This document shows, piece after piece, positions 10,157 through 23,400 of a stretch of 64,000 nt of DNA (the first letter of the stretch is position 1; the number at the start of each line of letters is the position of its first letter). Location of the stretch: positions 1 to 64,000 of the forward strand of contig VCJN01002277.1 of the NCBI GenBank assembly GCA_006384855.1, written 5' to 3'. The DNA is from Tetraselmis striata (taxonomy: Eukaryota > Chlorophyta > Chlorodendrophyceae > Chlorodendrales > Chlorodendraceae). The notes beneath the pieces were generated by a model. The model was not told the origin of the DNA. It saw only the letters and a program-made list of their open reading frames with translations, and searched no databases. The position numbers were made by a program, and so were the translations under genes.

Positions 10157-11020
10157 CAGTGACACTACCCCTATAGTGAATACCCCCCCCCCCCCCCCCC
10201 CCCCCTCCGTTCACTATAGGGGTAGGTCCACTATGGGGGTAGCCTTCCGGTAGCCTACCTCTACATTGAACTGTTCACGACAGGGTTAGAATTTTCACTG
10301 TGAAGGTAGTGACAGACGGATATCCTTGTGGTGGGGCGAGCAACTGACCTTAAAACACTTGCGAACCATTTCTTGTGTTACATCAAACAACACCCCAGCC
10401 ATGAGAGAATGGGGTTGTCATCCGTGGGTTGCACCCTTGCTACCCATTGGCACATCATTGTACTTCTCGGGAAACTTGGCTTCGTATTCCCCCTGGCACA
10501 CGACGCCACACGTGGTGCAGCAGTAGCAGTGTGGTGTAACTCGCTACACCACATACACTCTGGCCCGCCGGGCTCTCCTCTGGTGGCAACTACGCAGTGC
10601 ATGCCATAGCAGCAGCGCTGAGCGGGTTTCGCCATGGCGGCGAGGCTTGCGTTGTTATGGTGGCAGCACCGACTGGGCATGGCGCAACGAATATGTGCCG
10701 CCAACACTATGACAGTACGGTACTATACAGTTGTATATAGCCGCCTTTGCACGCCGCCACCGCAGCCGGCGCTCTTTACACTATCGTCAAGTACTGGTAG
10801 CTCACTATAGAGGTAGTAGGGAACCCCCATTCGGGATCCCCCCCCCCCTTTACTATAGGGGTAGGTTGATGCACTATAGCAATTGTTCGCTATAAGGGTA
10901 GCTTACACGGTGTTAAGCGTTCCGCCCCCCCCCCCCCCCCCCCCTCCCCCCCCCCTGCCTCCGGTTTACTACAGGGGTATGTTCACTATAGGGGTGTTCA
11001 CAACATGGGTAGTGTCACTG
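10157..11020. mobile_element. mariner-like non-autonomous element, copy B
   Basis: It begins CAGTGACACTACCCC and ends GGGTAGTGTCACTG, giving a near-perfect inverted terminal repeat of at least 13 bases. TA follows the right end, while the left flank is TG. Iterated TTCACTATAGGGGTAG motifs fill both ends. The internal minus-strand peptide at 10445-10505 is shared with copy A. C-runs occur at about 10183-10205 and 10923-10945. Confidence 0.65.
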
Positions 11021-11088
11021 TACCAGCCGTATACAGACCACTACCTGATGCACAACGCGATAATGAGTAATATTAGTTACATGAGCAC

Positions 11089-11643
11089 GTGGCAGGTTGC
11101 TCCGGGGGCGACTCCAATCACGCCGCACACGAGTGGGCGGCACATGGCCTTTCCGACGTTTGCCACGTCGTGAAGCCCTCCTTGGGCGTGGGATTCCAGA
11201 TCCTCACGGACCCGTCGGTGCTTGTTTCTCTTCCGAATGGCACCGCCGGCCGGCCGGCAGATGTTGGGCTTTTTGGGTATTGTGGTATCCGCGGGAACAC
11301 GGTTGCTGTCCATACCACCATTGCCCCTATCCTCAGCGTGTCAAGCTCGAGTCCAACGACTGCATTGCGGGCTGCATAGCGCCACAAAATCCAAAAGTAT
11401 GATGAGGGTGTCCGAAACGCCGCCAGCATGCTTTGCTTTGTTCCTTTCTCCGTTTCCGAAATCGGCCCGCTGGCCCCGCACGCCGAGGCTTTCTTGGTGG
11501 AGCTCGCGAAAGCTAGCCACACACACACTAGCCAAAAAATCGGCCAGCTCTTGTCAGCGTGGCGCCGCCGTTTCTCCTTGCTCATCAACATGGCACATGC
11601 AGACAACGTTCTTGGCGGGGTCGCGGCGGGTGATGGCACGTGA
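11089..11643 (+). pseudogene. retroelement C-terminal endonuclease-like remnant
   Basis: The first frame (11089-11379) contains NHAAHEW and later GRPADVGLFGYCG and TVAVHTTIAPIL. A second frame (11428-11643) continues with FVPFSVSEIGPLAPHAEAFL. This order, RPAD, then a hydrophobic VDVTV-like strand, then a KYDE-FVPF block, is what is seen after the reverse transcriptase in many algal non-LTR-type elements. The second catalytic Asp is replaced by His, and a stop/frame change separates the halves, so it is dead. No reverse transcriptase lies upstream. Confidence 0.5.
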
Positions 11644-12290
11644 TGGTGCTCATGTGCATGCATCGCGTCGCTCGTCGGCATGTGTTACTATGACCCGGGT
11701 CATTGATTGCAAGCGTACTCGCCGCGGCTGATGGCCTACCCTGGGGCAGTGGTCCCCATTGGTTTCATGTTCCCCTTTCGGTCTTTTTGGTCGTTCCCTG
11801 GCTTCAGTGCTTCCCTTGACCCTTTGGTCCCTGGCAGCTTGGCGACTTCGTGGTTCCCTTGGCTCTTCCTTGGTTCTTGGCTCCCTGCCTCTTGCTCGAC
11901 CTTGGTTTCAGGATTATGTCTCTCTTTTGCTGGCAACCTTTCATAGTTGATGTTAGTTCTGTTTGTAGTGCGCATATGTTAAAGCCCTGATGTAAAAAAT
12001 TACCTTAGTTACATGAGCAGCTAGCTGTAATGATGAGTAATCGTTCAGAAATACATGACAGCGCATATTATAAATGGAGGATCGAGTTTGTACACGGCAT
12101 ATATATTCCCTTTATCACTTCATGTTGAGTGGCCGAAATTCGGTGCAGGGTTTTAGGCTGAAGTTATATTACTAGAATACCGCCAGTAGTACTCGTTTTT
12201 AGAACGATGTAAAAAGGGACGACTGAAATTGAATCTTACTGGACAGTGTGTAGGTAGGTGTGGGTGTATACTACGCTTCAAAATAAATGG

Positions 12291-12340
12291 CAGACCCTAC
12301 TTTGGGTAGGGTCTGTGCTCACGCGCAATCGAAGCGCGTG
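12291..12340. other. two adjacent perfect hairpins
   Basis: CAGACCCTAC (12291-12300) pairs with GTAGGGTCTG (12306-12315) across a 5-base loop. CACGCGC (12320-12326) pairs with GCGCGTG (12334-12340) across a 7-base loop. Nothing around them is coding. Confidence 0.6.
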
Positions 12341-15221
12341 GCGCCAATCCTAATATGAGGGTTTGTTACATCGGAGTGCTGGCTACAACCCCTATGTTTT
12401 AGATTGCATTGATTTGGCCGTGTACATTGAGGTGTATCCCGATGTAAAAACGAGGCACGAATTTCGCACATCTCGAGTTAACATTAGCACAAATATTTAG
12501 AAACTTATTCCTTCGCGCAGCGCATGAGGAATCTTTGGCATGGCTTTATAGCAATAAACTGCCCATAGATGTGCTCGCATGGTGGACATATACGCATTTA
12601 CATCTAGCATTGGCGAAACGCTACATCTTGCCAGATGCAAATGCGTTACATCGCATGTATGCGGTGTACATTTTATCTAGGGTTGTACAAGGTATTTCTA
12701 AGCCCTATACTCTGAAAACATGCGGGGTCATGTTGCGGCTATCTTGCGTCGCGAGCCTATGACCGCGCTTGGCGTATGCGCTTAAAAAAATCAGCGATAC
12801 CCGCCCGCTAGTGCGCCCCGAAAAAAATAGAAATTGCCGCTTAGCAAGAAACTGCGCAAAATCTCAATAAGGTAAGTGCAAAAGGTCATAGTGTGGCAGT
12901 AATCTGTGCTTGTCGCGGTACTTAGTCGCACCCGCACCGGCTATGTCCGCGGTAAGACCGAAGTTGGTAACCATTTCCGATGAGGATGAGCAGGATATTA
13001 CAAATCTTGCGGCGCTGCGGGATTTACAAGACCCATATTCTGCGGCACGCGGACACGCCGGTGTGTCCACCGCATTCAAGTTGGTAATTATTGTCGGCAC
13101 CGGAACGCGCGACTGCACGCGTAGTTGCAGAACTAGGCCCGCACGCGCCCTCGCCGCCATGGCGCCGCCCCGTTATACTGCCCGCCGCCATGGCCATTAC
13201 CGATGCCATCCCCACAGACAACTACGCAGCGCTTCCGCGCTGCTCGTAGCGGAACCCAAACTACCTGCCCACACTACCAAGCTCTGGCGAGGTTGGAGCG
13301 GGTGCGTTGGACAACGAGGCGTTTTCCATGGTGGCGGCGAGTTTTCAAGTATTCCGACCGGAGCGGCTGGGCCGTAGACGGCGGGTCAACGCGCACGGCG
13401 CGCCCTATGATCGTTGGGGTGGGGCGCGATGTCAGTAGTACGCACCACAACAACCGCGTCTCGGCCGACCGTGCCGCCGAATGTGGGAGAGACCGCGAGG
13501 GAGGCGCGAGGGGTAGCAAGGTTGGGGTAGTGGGGGAGCCGAGCCGGTCGGGTTGGCGAACTCACTTGAAATGATGCGGCGCCAAATGATGCGGGCGGCG
13601 GCCGCAGGATTTGAGCCCCAAATCATGCGGCCGCCGCGCTCCGTGTCCGCCGCATCTCAAGATTTGGGGCTTTCATAGCGAGTTTTGGGGTTAGCAACTT
13701 CGCGGCGGGCGGACACCGGCAGATGAGGATTTCGATCCGGGTGAACTCGGGGATGATTCGTGGTCGAAAAATTATATCCAATCTTTCCCAACTTCGGTCC
13801 AAGTCCAACATGGTTGGCGCGCGGCGGTCTCGCCTCACTACGAGGAAATGTGCCGACGGCGGATCGAACCTGCTCACGGCCGTGCGCGCGTACAAAGAGC
13901 GTTGCTTTAACGCTCAGCATCAAGCCGCAGCCCGAAAGTGACGATCGCGCTTTTTTGGTTACATATGTATGTTACATATATAGTCGCTAGGTCGCTAGGT
14001 CGCTACGGATTACGGTACCCGGTACCGAACGGCTCGCTGTACCGCGCGTGGGGCAGCGATTGGAAGTTCGGGCGTTCGGCTGTGAAAAACCCGTTCATTA
14101 CTGTTGACGCCTGTAGTACACGGTACTGACGATAATATGTGGAAACCACGTACGGGTACCCGTACTCTGGAAGTCACGCGAGGCGGCGGCTACTGCGCGC
14201 ACGACTACTACAGGTACGGGTACGGGTACTCTACAGCGCCCGCGCAGCAAGCAGCAGGCGGTACCGCGCTGGTAGTCCTTGATATTAATACGCGACCAAC
14301 GCCGCGGAGCATATAACACTCGTAGCGTGTCGTATGATCTTCTCGCAGCGACAAACCGCCAGGACGAGCTGGGGAGATCTCACCGACTGGCATCCGTCCC
14401 GTGATCAAAATTATATTAACTGCGCCCATGCAAGTTTACATGAGGCATTGCAGTGTCGCCCATCCTGCAAGAAAATACTACGTATACATGCGTGTGGCAA
14501 GTATACTTGTTGTTGTAGGGCAGCCCTGGTTTGACAGACTCCGTAGATAGCCTATATATCTCGATAAAGCGCAGGGGAAGCCCCCCCAACGCCGGGCCGA
14601 AGGCCCGGCCACGCCAAAGGGGGGGCGGGGGGGGGGGGGGGGTCTGGGAAGGGGGCCATCCAGGCCCCCAGAATTTTTATATTTTCCGGTCAAAATAACC
14701 AATTTTTCCTTGTGAAATGGGGTGTCCATAGACTACACCGGGCAAACCCTGCCTCGCGGCAGGACTGTGGTCATATAACCTGCACAACTCACAACTTAGT
14801 CGCGAATATATTTCCCAGATCATATGGAAAACTGCAGTTGAGGCAGCAACAATTAGAAGTCCCGCTGCCGATGCCCGCGATGCACGCCAGTCCTTGCGCC
14901 CCTCGCGCGCCGCGCTCCGTCAGCACCGCCTTACTCCGTCACGCAATGGGGGCTTTTATACAGCGGAAAGTACGGCAATTGCGCGGGTATGCGCGAGTGT
15001 GCATAACGGAAAAAGCCCCCCTTAAGCGGGTGTTAGCGCGTCCCGTTGAATCCCAATGCGATATCTCACTGTTGTGCGGGTCCGCGCCGCACTGAAGTGG
15101 GGCTTTTTAAGCCATTGACACGCGCGCAATAGCCCCCACCGACTTGCCCCCATGCGCCCCTCTAGCAGTTCAAAATAGACCGCAAGATTGATGTGATGGG
15201 ACGGTACGGTACTAGCGTTCT

Positions 15222-15325
15222 ATGGGCTATGCCAGACCTACGACTGCAGTTGGCGCACGAGGTCAAGTGCTGGGGCGGCTTCGGCCGATGTCCCGGGGCG
15301 AACTTTACTTTACTTTTACGGTACT
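15222..15325 (+). repeat. SINE-like dispersed repeat, truncated copy
   Basis: Shares the body GGGCTATGCCAGACCTACGA, the CGGCCGATGTCCCGGGGCGA block and the ACTTTACTTTACTTTTA tail with copies at 27195 and 39605. Confidence 0.7.
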
Positions 15326-15915
15326 AGCGTTTCAGAAACACAAATTTCCGGGGATGCTGGTGATATTCAAGCGATGAGAGTTCATCACATCTCCAAATTT
15401 ATTGCAATGCCGGAGGCGTGTCTAGATATACCCGTCAGCAGCTAGCGGGGTTATTGATTAATCCCCCAAAATAGCAGTGAACCGGGCGGCCGACGGGCAG
15501 TATAATAAGGATTATAATATGGATTAATTCTGATTGAGTCTAACACTGCCCAGTGCCGCCAGTCCCTAGTAGTTCAAATACCAGTACGGCAGGGGGTGCT
15601 GGAGGCGCGGCAGGGGATATGCCGACATGTGTATCGGCACACAATAAACCAAAATCAGGCACAATCTATTGTGTTTCCCCGCCGCCCACTCTCTCACTCG
15701 GCAGTCGGCACTCGCCCACTCGGCCAGCACTCTACTACTATAGCGGTCCGTCGAGGCGCAGAGGCGTCGACCGTCATTCCGTGCCCCCACCTCCCCCCCT
15801 TCCCGTCAACGCCGTAGGCGCCCCCCGCATACACCCACCCCCAAATACCCAGCACTTTTCTAGGTAGGGTAGATAGTGCATTGTCTTGGAGAGCGGCGGT
15901 GCGAAGCGCGGCAAC

Positions 15916-17403
15916 ATGCGACTCTTCCCGTGTGGCACCTCGGCCTTCGCCGCTTGCACCGTGGCGTCCGTATTCATGTTTCTTCCCTGGCTGTGGGCAG
16001 ATCCAGTGCCAATCTGTGTACTGATCTCAGACTCTGGCGACGGCACAGCCCTGCTTCCTCGGACAGACTTCGCTCCCGAGTTGTTGACAGCTGTTCGAGC
16101 GATGCGCGAAATCAATGAAGGAAATTGCCCGTCTCAGTTTCTCGACCCGGAGGGTTGCCGACGGTTCCTCCTACAAGGTGCCCCCCCCCCCCCCCCCCCC
16201 ACCCACCCTCACCCTGCTTTCCTTCCTTTCTCCGCGGCATAGGTGCATCGCTCTCGCCTGCCGGCGTGGGCACAACCCGCGTCAGATCGTGGCACCACAG
16301 CCCGTCCCCCGGCGCGGCGCGGCCGCGTTGAGCTAGCCGGACCACTCCCGGCTATGTACGAGCAGGTTGCGGTACTACTGGACTACTGGTTTGAACTATT
16401 GGTTTGGACTACTGATACTGGTACTGTACTGCTATCCGATGGATGCGGGCCGCTTTTAGGCGGCTTGCTGTGTTGATTTTTTAGTACTACCTTTAGCAGT
16501 GGGTGGATTTGTTACTGATGCCCTTTTTGTAATTCACACCAGTACTGCTATCCTGCTGCTACGCGGTAGTAGTAGTACTCGTGGCACGCACTTATCAAGC
16601 ATCAGCATCATATAAAATATCACACCGGTTCGCGTAGGTACTCGTTTCTGAAGACCGTAAACGGGTCTCAAATCCGAGATGTGTAGCTGGCAACGCTTTT
16701 TGGCTACGTGGCACGCGCTACGTGCGTAATATTAGCACGTGACCGCTCGCGCTCCTCCCTCATCATCCCGCCGCCAGCCCCATCCCTGCCCGCGACACAC
16801 AAGACGAGGCACAAGAACGCCACCATATGCCTACATTAGCGCGCTGCTACCGCGGCATGCGCGTGATGTTGCCGGCCGGTGTGTTCGATTGGCATCGGGG
16901 GGGCGGGATGGGTTGGCGAGACGGGTGGTCACGTGGGCTCTGAGTTTTCATCAAATGACGTTATATTTGACTGTATCAACCGGATACTAATCACTATTCG
17001 CACTCGTTTCGGTAGTTGCATCTCAGGATTGTGACCCCGCTATACACAGCTTAAACCCCTGGAGGATTTCATTTAGCGAGTACCCGGGGAACCGGTGTGA
17101 TTGTCACGCGAATATATTAATAACAAGTAGACCCTTGCAGTAAGCCCTGCAGGGGTGTGGAATCCAGGGAGCCGCAAGGATCAATCGTAGTAGTCGCTAC
17201 ATTGTACGGCCCCGCGTCCGCCGACCCGCCGGCCCGGGGCCCGGCGTCCGTCGACGCGGACGGGCGGCGAGGCGGACGGGCGACGGTTGCCCGGCGTCCT
17301 GTGTCGATTTACATAGTAATCTATGCGAAACCGTTCCGAAAGTCGGCGACGGACAGACGGACACTCTCACTGATAGACAGACTCACCTCGTAATTGATAT
17401 GGT

Positions 17404-17455
<52 letters not shown>

Positions 17456-20400
17456 AATATCCTACCATTTTTAATATATGTATTTAAAAATATTAGACAC
17501 ACGTAAAATAAATATATTGTTCCTGTAATTATGAAGTTACATGAGCTAGCTGCAAAAGGCGACGATCAGGAAATCACCCAAATTTTATATGGTAGGATAT
17601 ATTAATGGCAGTACCAGGCAGGACCCGTCGTAGCTACATGTAGCATCATTGCAGCAGCATATCAGCAGCAGTGCACTAGTGCACTACTCGTACTCGTACC
17701 AGGGGGAACCCCTGCTCGTACGGTACGTAAGGCGTGCAAATCGGATCACCACGGGGCGAACTTTACTTTACATTTACCACGGGGTCAAAACAGGTACATG
17801 GTACCGCCGAAAGTGCCGCGGACGAAATGGTCTTGATGTTTATTTTTATCTAGTCGCTTCTATTTTTAGTCAAATGGATTATGCCAGTTAGAAAAGATGA
17901 TCGGGTTAACTCCCCCCTCCCCCCCCCCCCCCCCCCCCCGGCAGATTTGACCCCCCCCCCCGAAGTCATGTTGCTGGGTCATATACTGTGTGAAGTACTG
18001 TATTCAGCACTGTCCATGGACACGGGGGGGCGGGGGGGGGGGGGGGGGGTGCCAGTTGTGCATGTGTGTGTGCATGTGTTTGTGTAGCATCAACATGCAT
18101 GTGCTGGGGTGCCAGCATCAATATGCATGTGCCAGTTGTGCATGTGTTTGTGCAGCATCAATATGCATGTGCTGGGGTGCCAGGAGCCGGCAGGTTGTTA
18201 TTTGCCGAAGATAAATCGTCAGAGCAATGGGTAAAGATCCTTGCATGGGCAGCTGCATGCCGCGAAATGGCGACGGCGGGTGCCGAGGCGCACGCGCACC
18301 AGACGCACGCCGTTGAGGCCGTCAATTACTGCCAACGTACTGAGTCCCCCGTACGCAATATTCCTGTTCATACTGTACACCTCCCCCGCCCGGATTTTGG
18401 CCGTCTTGGTAACCCGACAATCTTTTTTAGCTGGTCTTACCAGTCGCTGCTTGATGTTCAGACTTTCGTGCTACCTGTACGTGTACTTGTCTCGAACAGC
18501 ACCGCTACAGGGTACTGGTGTGAATTACAAAAAGGGTACTGGTACTGGCACCGGTAAGCTACGAGACTCGTCGAATCCGCAGGCGACGCAAGCGCAGATT
18601 CTTGGTGCCCGTACTATTTTTCAGTACCCATACGGCAGTTCCAGACCAATCCGCAGATATTTTCAGCGCATCGTCTGCGGTCCGGAACGGTACCCTGTAA
18701 GCGAAGTCCGTCCGCGCGGACGCACATTCTCGCGGAGCGCGCTGTGTATTTAATGTTAAAATACACCTGTATCGTTTAAAATTATACAGGTTTATTATTT
18801 GTCCACAATTAATGTAAATAATAAACCTATATTATTGTATTTTAAATCCTATTCCTATTTCTAAATCGTATTCTAATTCAGTTCCACCTCGCAGTGGCTG
18901 TAGGTACTTGTAGTGGACGTTTCCTCTTGCCTTTTCGCGTGATCTCCTGATCGCCTTTTGCAGCTAGCTCATGTAATTAGTCGCTATATACTTCCAAATC
19001 AGTGAGAATACGCCAGCTATTACATGAGCTAGCAGCAGAAGGTGATATCAGGAAATCACAAAAAAACTCAGCTATTAATTTGTCCAGTTACACGGTCCGT
19101 GCACTACCGAGTACTGGTGTAAAGAGTATCCCTATACTGGTGTGAATTACAAGACTATCCCTGTATACTGGTACCGCGTGCGGGTAGCCACCAAAGCCAA
19201 GCGCCAAGTGGCTTCAGGTAGCGACGAACTACCCGTACTACTGTGCGGGGTAACCAAAATAATAGTAATATATTTTAAAACATAAATATCCGCGCGTTGG
19301 AGCCCCCTTGGAGCCCCGCCGGACGTCGGACATGCGGATCCATAGATCGGCGCGCGCCGGGCAGCATTATCATGCAGCGCAGACGAGGCGAACGTTTTGC
19401 ACGTACGAGTACTCGTACCCGTACGCGATATCTGCGCGTCGTCTGCGGACGCGCGCCGACTGTACTACCGGTACAGGTACCTGTAGCCTATGAGCGGGAT
19501 GAGTAAGGACCTTACCCGTAGCCACTAATACCCCGCAAATTAATTGTAATTAATTGTAATTAAAAATTACTAATACCCCGCAACGCGTGGAGAGATACTA
19601 CTCACTTGCAAGTCACCGCGAGGAGAAAGTACCCGTACTCACCCACACCTGCACGCGCGCCAGTGCTATCACAACACACTGGGGACATACCCGTGGCTAA
19701 CAGTTCTAGGACACAGAGTGTTACTCATAGCGGCGATCTTGGGCCTGTCTCGAACGCAAACTTGAAGACCGTGGTAGCACAACAAGAATCCTGCAGACGG
19801 CAGCGAATGAAGGAGCTGGGGGCATGGGTGGGCCGCTGGGTGGGGTGGCAAATGATGGAACTCCAGGGCACAGGCGGAAGGCACTCGAGCGGTAATTCGG
19901 CCGCGCATCGGACGCATTCGACCGCGTATGCTGCAGATTCTAGCGAAAGGGAGTGGGGGTGCAGCACCGCTCCACATTGTCCTACACCGACGTTGCGATG
20001 TGCGGTGCACGGCAAAGAGAACATGCTTAGCGGGCGGTGGAACGAAACGCCGGGAAAGAAAGCCGGGGGATGTACCTAGGGACGTAGTGGGCTTTGACAA
20101 GTCGGCTGCGAATTGGACGCATTCGACCGTACATGCTGCAGGGTGAAAGCGAGAGGGAGTGGGCGTGCAGCACCGCTCCACACAGTCCGATACCGACGTT
20201 GCTACACCTTGGGCTTTCGGGGGGGGGGGGGGGGGGGGGGGGGGTTGAAGAGGGTGTGGGCTGAAGGAACCGGCTTGAAATAAAACCTGAAAAAAACAGT
20301 GCTTAATTGCTGCTAATTGCTTCTTTTCGCCCGTACGCTTGATGTGCGCTGCGCAGGGGATGGCGGTAACGCCGGGCTCAGCATCATTGGTGTGTGGGAG

Positions 20401-23400
20401 CTGCCCAGCGGCAGCAGTGGGATGGCAGCAATTCTTGCAACTCGAGAGTGCCATGCAGGAGGCGGATTGGCAATGATTGGACCTGCAGGAGCAGAGCATG
20501 CTGTTGCAACATCGTGGATGGCAAAATCCCTGGGTATTTCCTGCCATTTCAACCTGTTGATACATATATCCATACATTTGCATGCTGTTGACGATTGCAC
20601 TGTCAATGGCTGTGTGAGTGTTTCCATTGACGCATGTCGCTTTTTTTGTCAGCAGAATGAATAGTGCGTCTGCAATAAAGCAGGTTTTGCTTCAGCGGCA
20701 TTGAACTCTGATATTGCCTCACCACATTGTTGAGACTAACAGTATCCATGCCATACTGCAGATATGCCAGTCGTTGGGTACACTGCCACTGATCTTCAGA
20801 TGCTACCTTCAGAGACTGAGGTACTCCTAGTCATTGTGATAATGCGTTTAGAGGCAATCAATGTCACCTGTGTTAATTACGTTTTTGACTCATGGCGCTG
20901 TATCTGACAGCCTGTGCTGTGCTCCAATTCTGGTCCACCGGAGGATGTCCAGGGATATGTACGGATGGCGGTGTCGGACAATCAGCGCGGGATGGCTCTT
21001 GTGCACTTCATACAATCATTCAAATGGGAACAGGTTTGAGGCCACTGCCGTTCCTGCTTGGGATTCTGATGCAGTGACTGCATAGCTGACTCAGTCGCAA
21101 CGTTTGTCGGTGGATGTTGATTGTCACATAATGTCATAGGCACACATCCTGCTGCTACAGTGACTACAGCTCCGCTGAGCCATTATATACCTCACCCTCC
21201 TGCCCACATATAGACTGACATTGTGGTGGCTGCGGCTCTGCCATTAGGCGGTCCTGGTGCACAGCCGAGACAAGTTTGGGAGCGGCATGGCGGAGGTGAG
21301 TACTGGCAGCTGTCCATGTACTACGTGCTTGCCAAGTCTCTGGTCCAGCTACTGAATTGGGGTGAGCTCAAGGTGTGTGTGTGTGTTGGGGGGGGGGGGG
21401 GGGGGGGGTCACCTGTGCAACATGCCACTTAAGTCCCAGTTAGCAATGATTGATATTGAATAATGTCTGACTTCTCCTCGGAAATGCATTCATTGTCAGA
21501 CCAGCCCATGCGCGAGCCTGACACACACATGAATATGTTACACAGTGCCGCATGCTCAACTAGCTGTGTCTGCCCCCACCCGCTGATGCTGCAGGCGCTC
21601 CAATCCCACGCGTCTGCGCTTGGCGTGCGGCTCGTATCCTATTCAGTGCCAGCCTCCCCTACAAGGCAGGCATTGGCAGATGTCGCTGCGCAGGTTGGGT
21701 CGGAAAGAAGCCGGGTGCGCCCCCGCCCTGCCCTGCGTGACGCAATCCGCACCCCCGTGCGCTAATCCCTCGTCAGCGCCGTCCGTCTGCCTCTGCTGCT
21801 ATATGTTATGCGGTGGGTCAGTGAACTGGTAAGCCAGGGCAGCCCCCTCAGTGGAGGCATGGCTCCCTCATGCGGATCTGCAATCTGCGCTGAGATCCTT
21901 GATGCCCGTGACCTCCCGCAGGTGGTGCTCCTGGCATTGACGCAGCAGCCGCTCCTGGAGTTCCTCCTGGAGTTTGACACCCAGGGTCTGGATGTGACCC
22001 AGAGAGTATGGCTCTCGGGGTGGCCATACCTGGAATGTGTGGCTGAGGCTGTGGAGCTTCTGCCTCCCGAGCGCCAGGCCGATGGTTTTCGTGTTCTCCA
22101 TGGGCTGGTTGCGGCCAGGGAGTGGGAGACGGACAACCTCACAGAGTGGCAGGATGTGAGCGCACCTACCCCACGCTTCATGGCTGAATCATGCCGGGTG
22201 ATGGTGTCCCGGACCCCAGCGGATCATGCTCACCCTGTGCCGTGCAATGCTGCAGGAACCGCGCGACCCAGAGCTTGAGATGGAGCTGCTGCTGCTTCAG
22301 CGCGGTATCAGTACCACAGGGAATTCAGGCGCCGTGCAAGTGAGGTCCAGCAGTTTCATCAACAACAGCATGGAGAAGATGTACAACTCCGTCTGGACCA
22401 TGGCCTTTGGCCTGGCCGCGGCAACCCGTGCCAACGCAACTGCGCGGCCCTCCGCTGCCACATTTACGGCGCAGCTGCTGGCAGGAGGGGAGGGGGCTCA
22501 GGAGCAGGGTGAGTGGCTGGGTCAATGGGACGCCCAAGGCAACATCAAGTCCTCGCGCATCACCATTGGCATCTTCAACTACCAGTCGCCGCTCGATGGC
22601 ACGGCTGGCAGCGCAGGCCCGGGCGTGGTCAAGAGAGTCGCCAGCTGGAACCTGCAGTCCAGGCCATCGGAGACCGCCGGCCTTCAGTGGCCCGACGGCT
22701 CGGCCTACCCTCAGGTACGTGTGCCCATGCGCCTTCATGTCGGAGCAACCCCCCCCCCCCCCCCCCCCAGCGACCGCTGTACGTGCCATGGCATGTATCG
22801 ATCACACTGTCCGTTGGCGCCCCCTACTCACCCAGCGAGTGGCTGGTACCCAGGTCCCCTCCGCACAGCTCGCGGATGCCAAACCTCCGCCCAGTGTATC
22901 TACAGCCCTCGTGGCCGCCACGAGCGTGCTTGCCGTGCTGCTGCTGCTCGCCGCCCTGCTCCCGGCCATCATGTGGGTGAGGGCGCGGCAGGGCGGCCGC
23001 AAGCCGCGGAAGAGCGCCCTGAAGAGCGGCATGGCATCCGATGGCGGCACGAGCAGCCGGCGCGTGCAGATACTGGAGCAGTCGTCGCTGTCATCCAGCG
23101 ACTGCGGGCAGGTGGGTGGCGCTCCTGTGCGCGCCGTCTCTGCATGCCAGGTTCCTGGGCAGTGTCGCCCTGATGACATCCCACGAAAAGGCCATTGCCC
23201 ATGCTGCATATATGTTGGCGTTATTAGCGGTGTGCCAGCTCGGACAAGCTCTTGGACACGGTGTTCAGCATGTAGATGAGCGTGATATCCCGAGGGCTGA
23301 ATCCCTCCCCTGCCTGCGTGCGGCAGGTCTCAGCCGGCGATGCGCAGAATCTGTCCGTGTCCTCAAGCGCTCCTTCTGAATCAGAGATTATGAAGTTCCT

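Larger units (their letters stand above)
11700..15915. other. 4-kb AT-rich intergenic block
   Basis: No gene is recognised. Notable content: two adjacent perfect hairpins at 12291-12340; an open frame at 12910-13377 without family resemblance; GTAC-rich segments at 14140-14240; C/G runs at 14580-14643; and a SINE-like copy at 15222-15325. The last few hundred bases should contain the promoter of the phosphodiesterase gene, but no motif stands out. Confidence 0.4.
16178..20356 (+). other. 4.2-kb intron 1 of the receptor-PDE gene, filled with repeats
   Basis: The donor GTG is followed at once by a 20-base C-run, and the acceptor is GCGCAG. The exons on either side carry one base and two bases of the same Gly codon, which supports the joint. 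Inside are the repeat 16430-16560, an (AT)n tract, a small MITE, a foldback, a minisatellite, and G-runs at about 18026 and 20220. No other gene was recognised in it. Confidence 0.6.

Noticed and set aside
12910-13377. 155-codon plus-strand frame beginning with an acidic ISDEDEQD segment
   Set aside because: Overlaps competing frames in GC-rich DNA and matches nothing recognised.
22771-22850. Extra extracellular exon between the ligand-binding domain and the membrane helix (RPLYVPWHVSI frame)
   Set aside because: It would need a 23-base intron to reach the membrane-helix frame. Skipping to the acceptor at 22853 keeps phase 0 and a normal 139-base intron.
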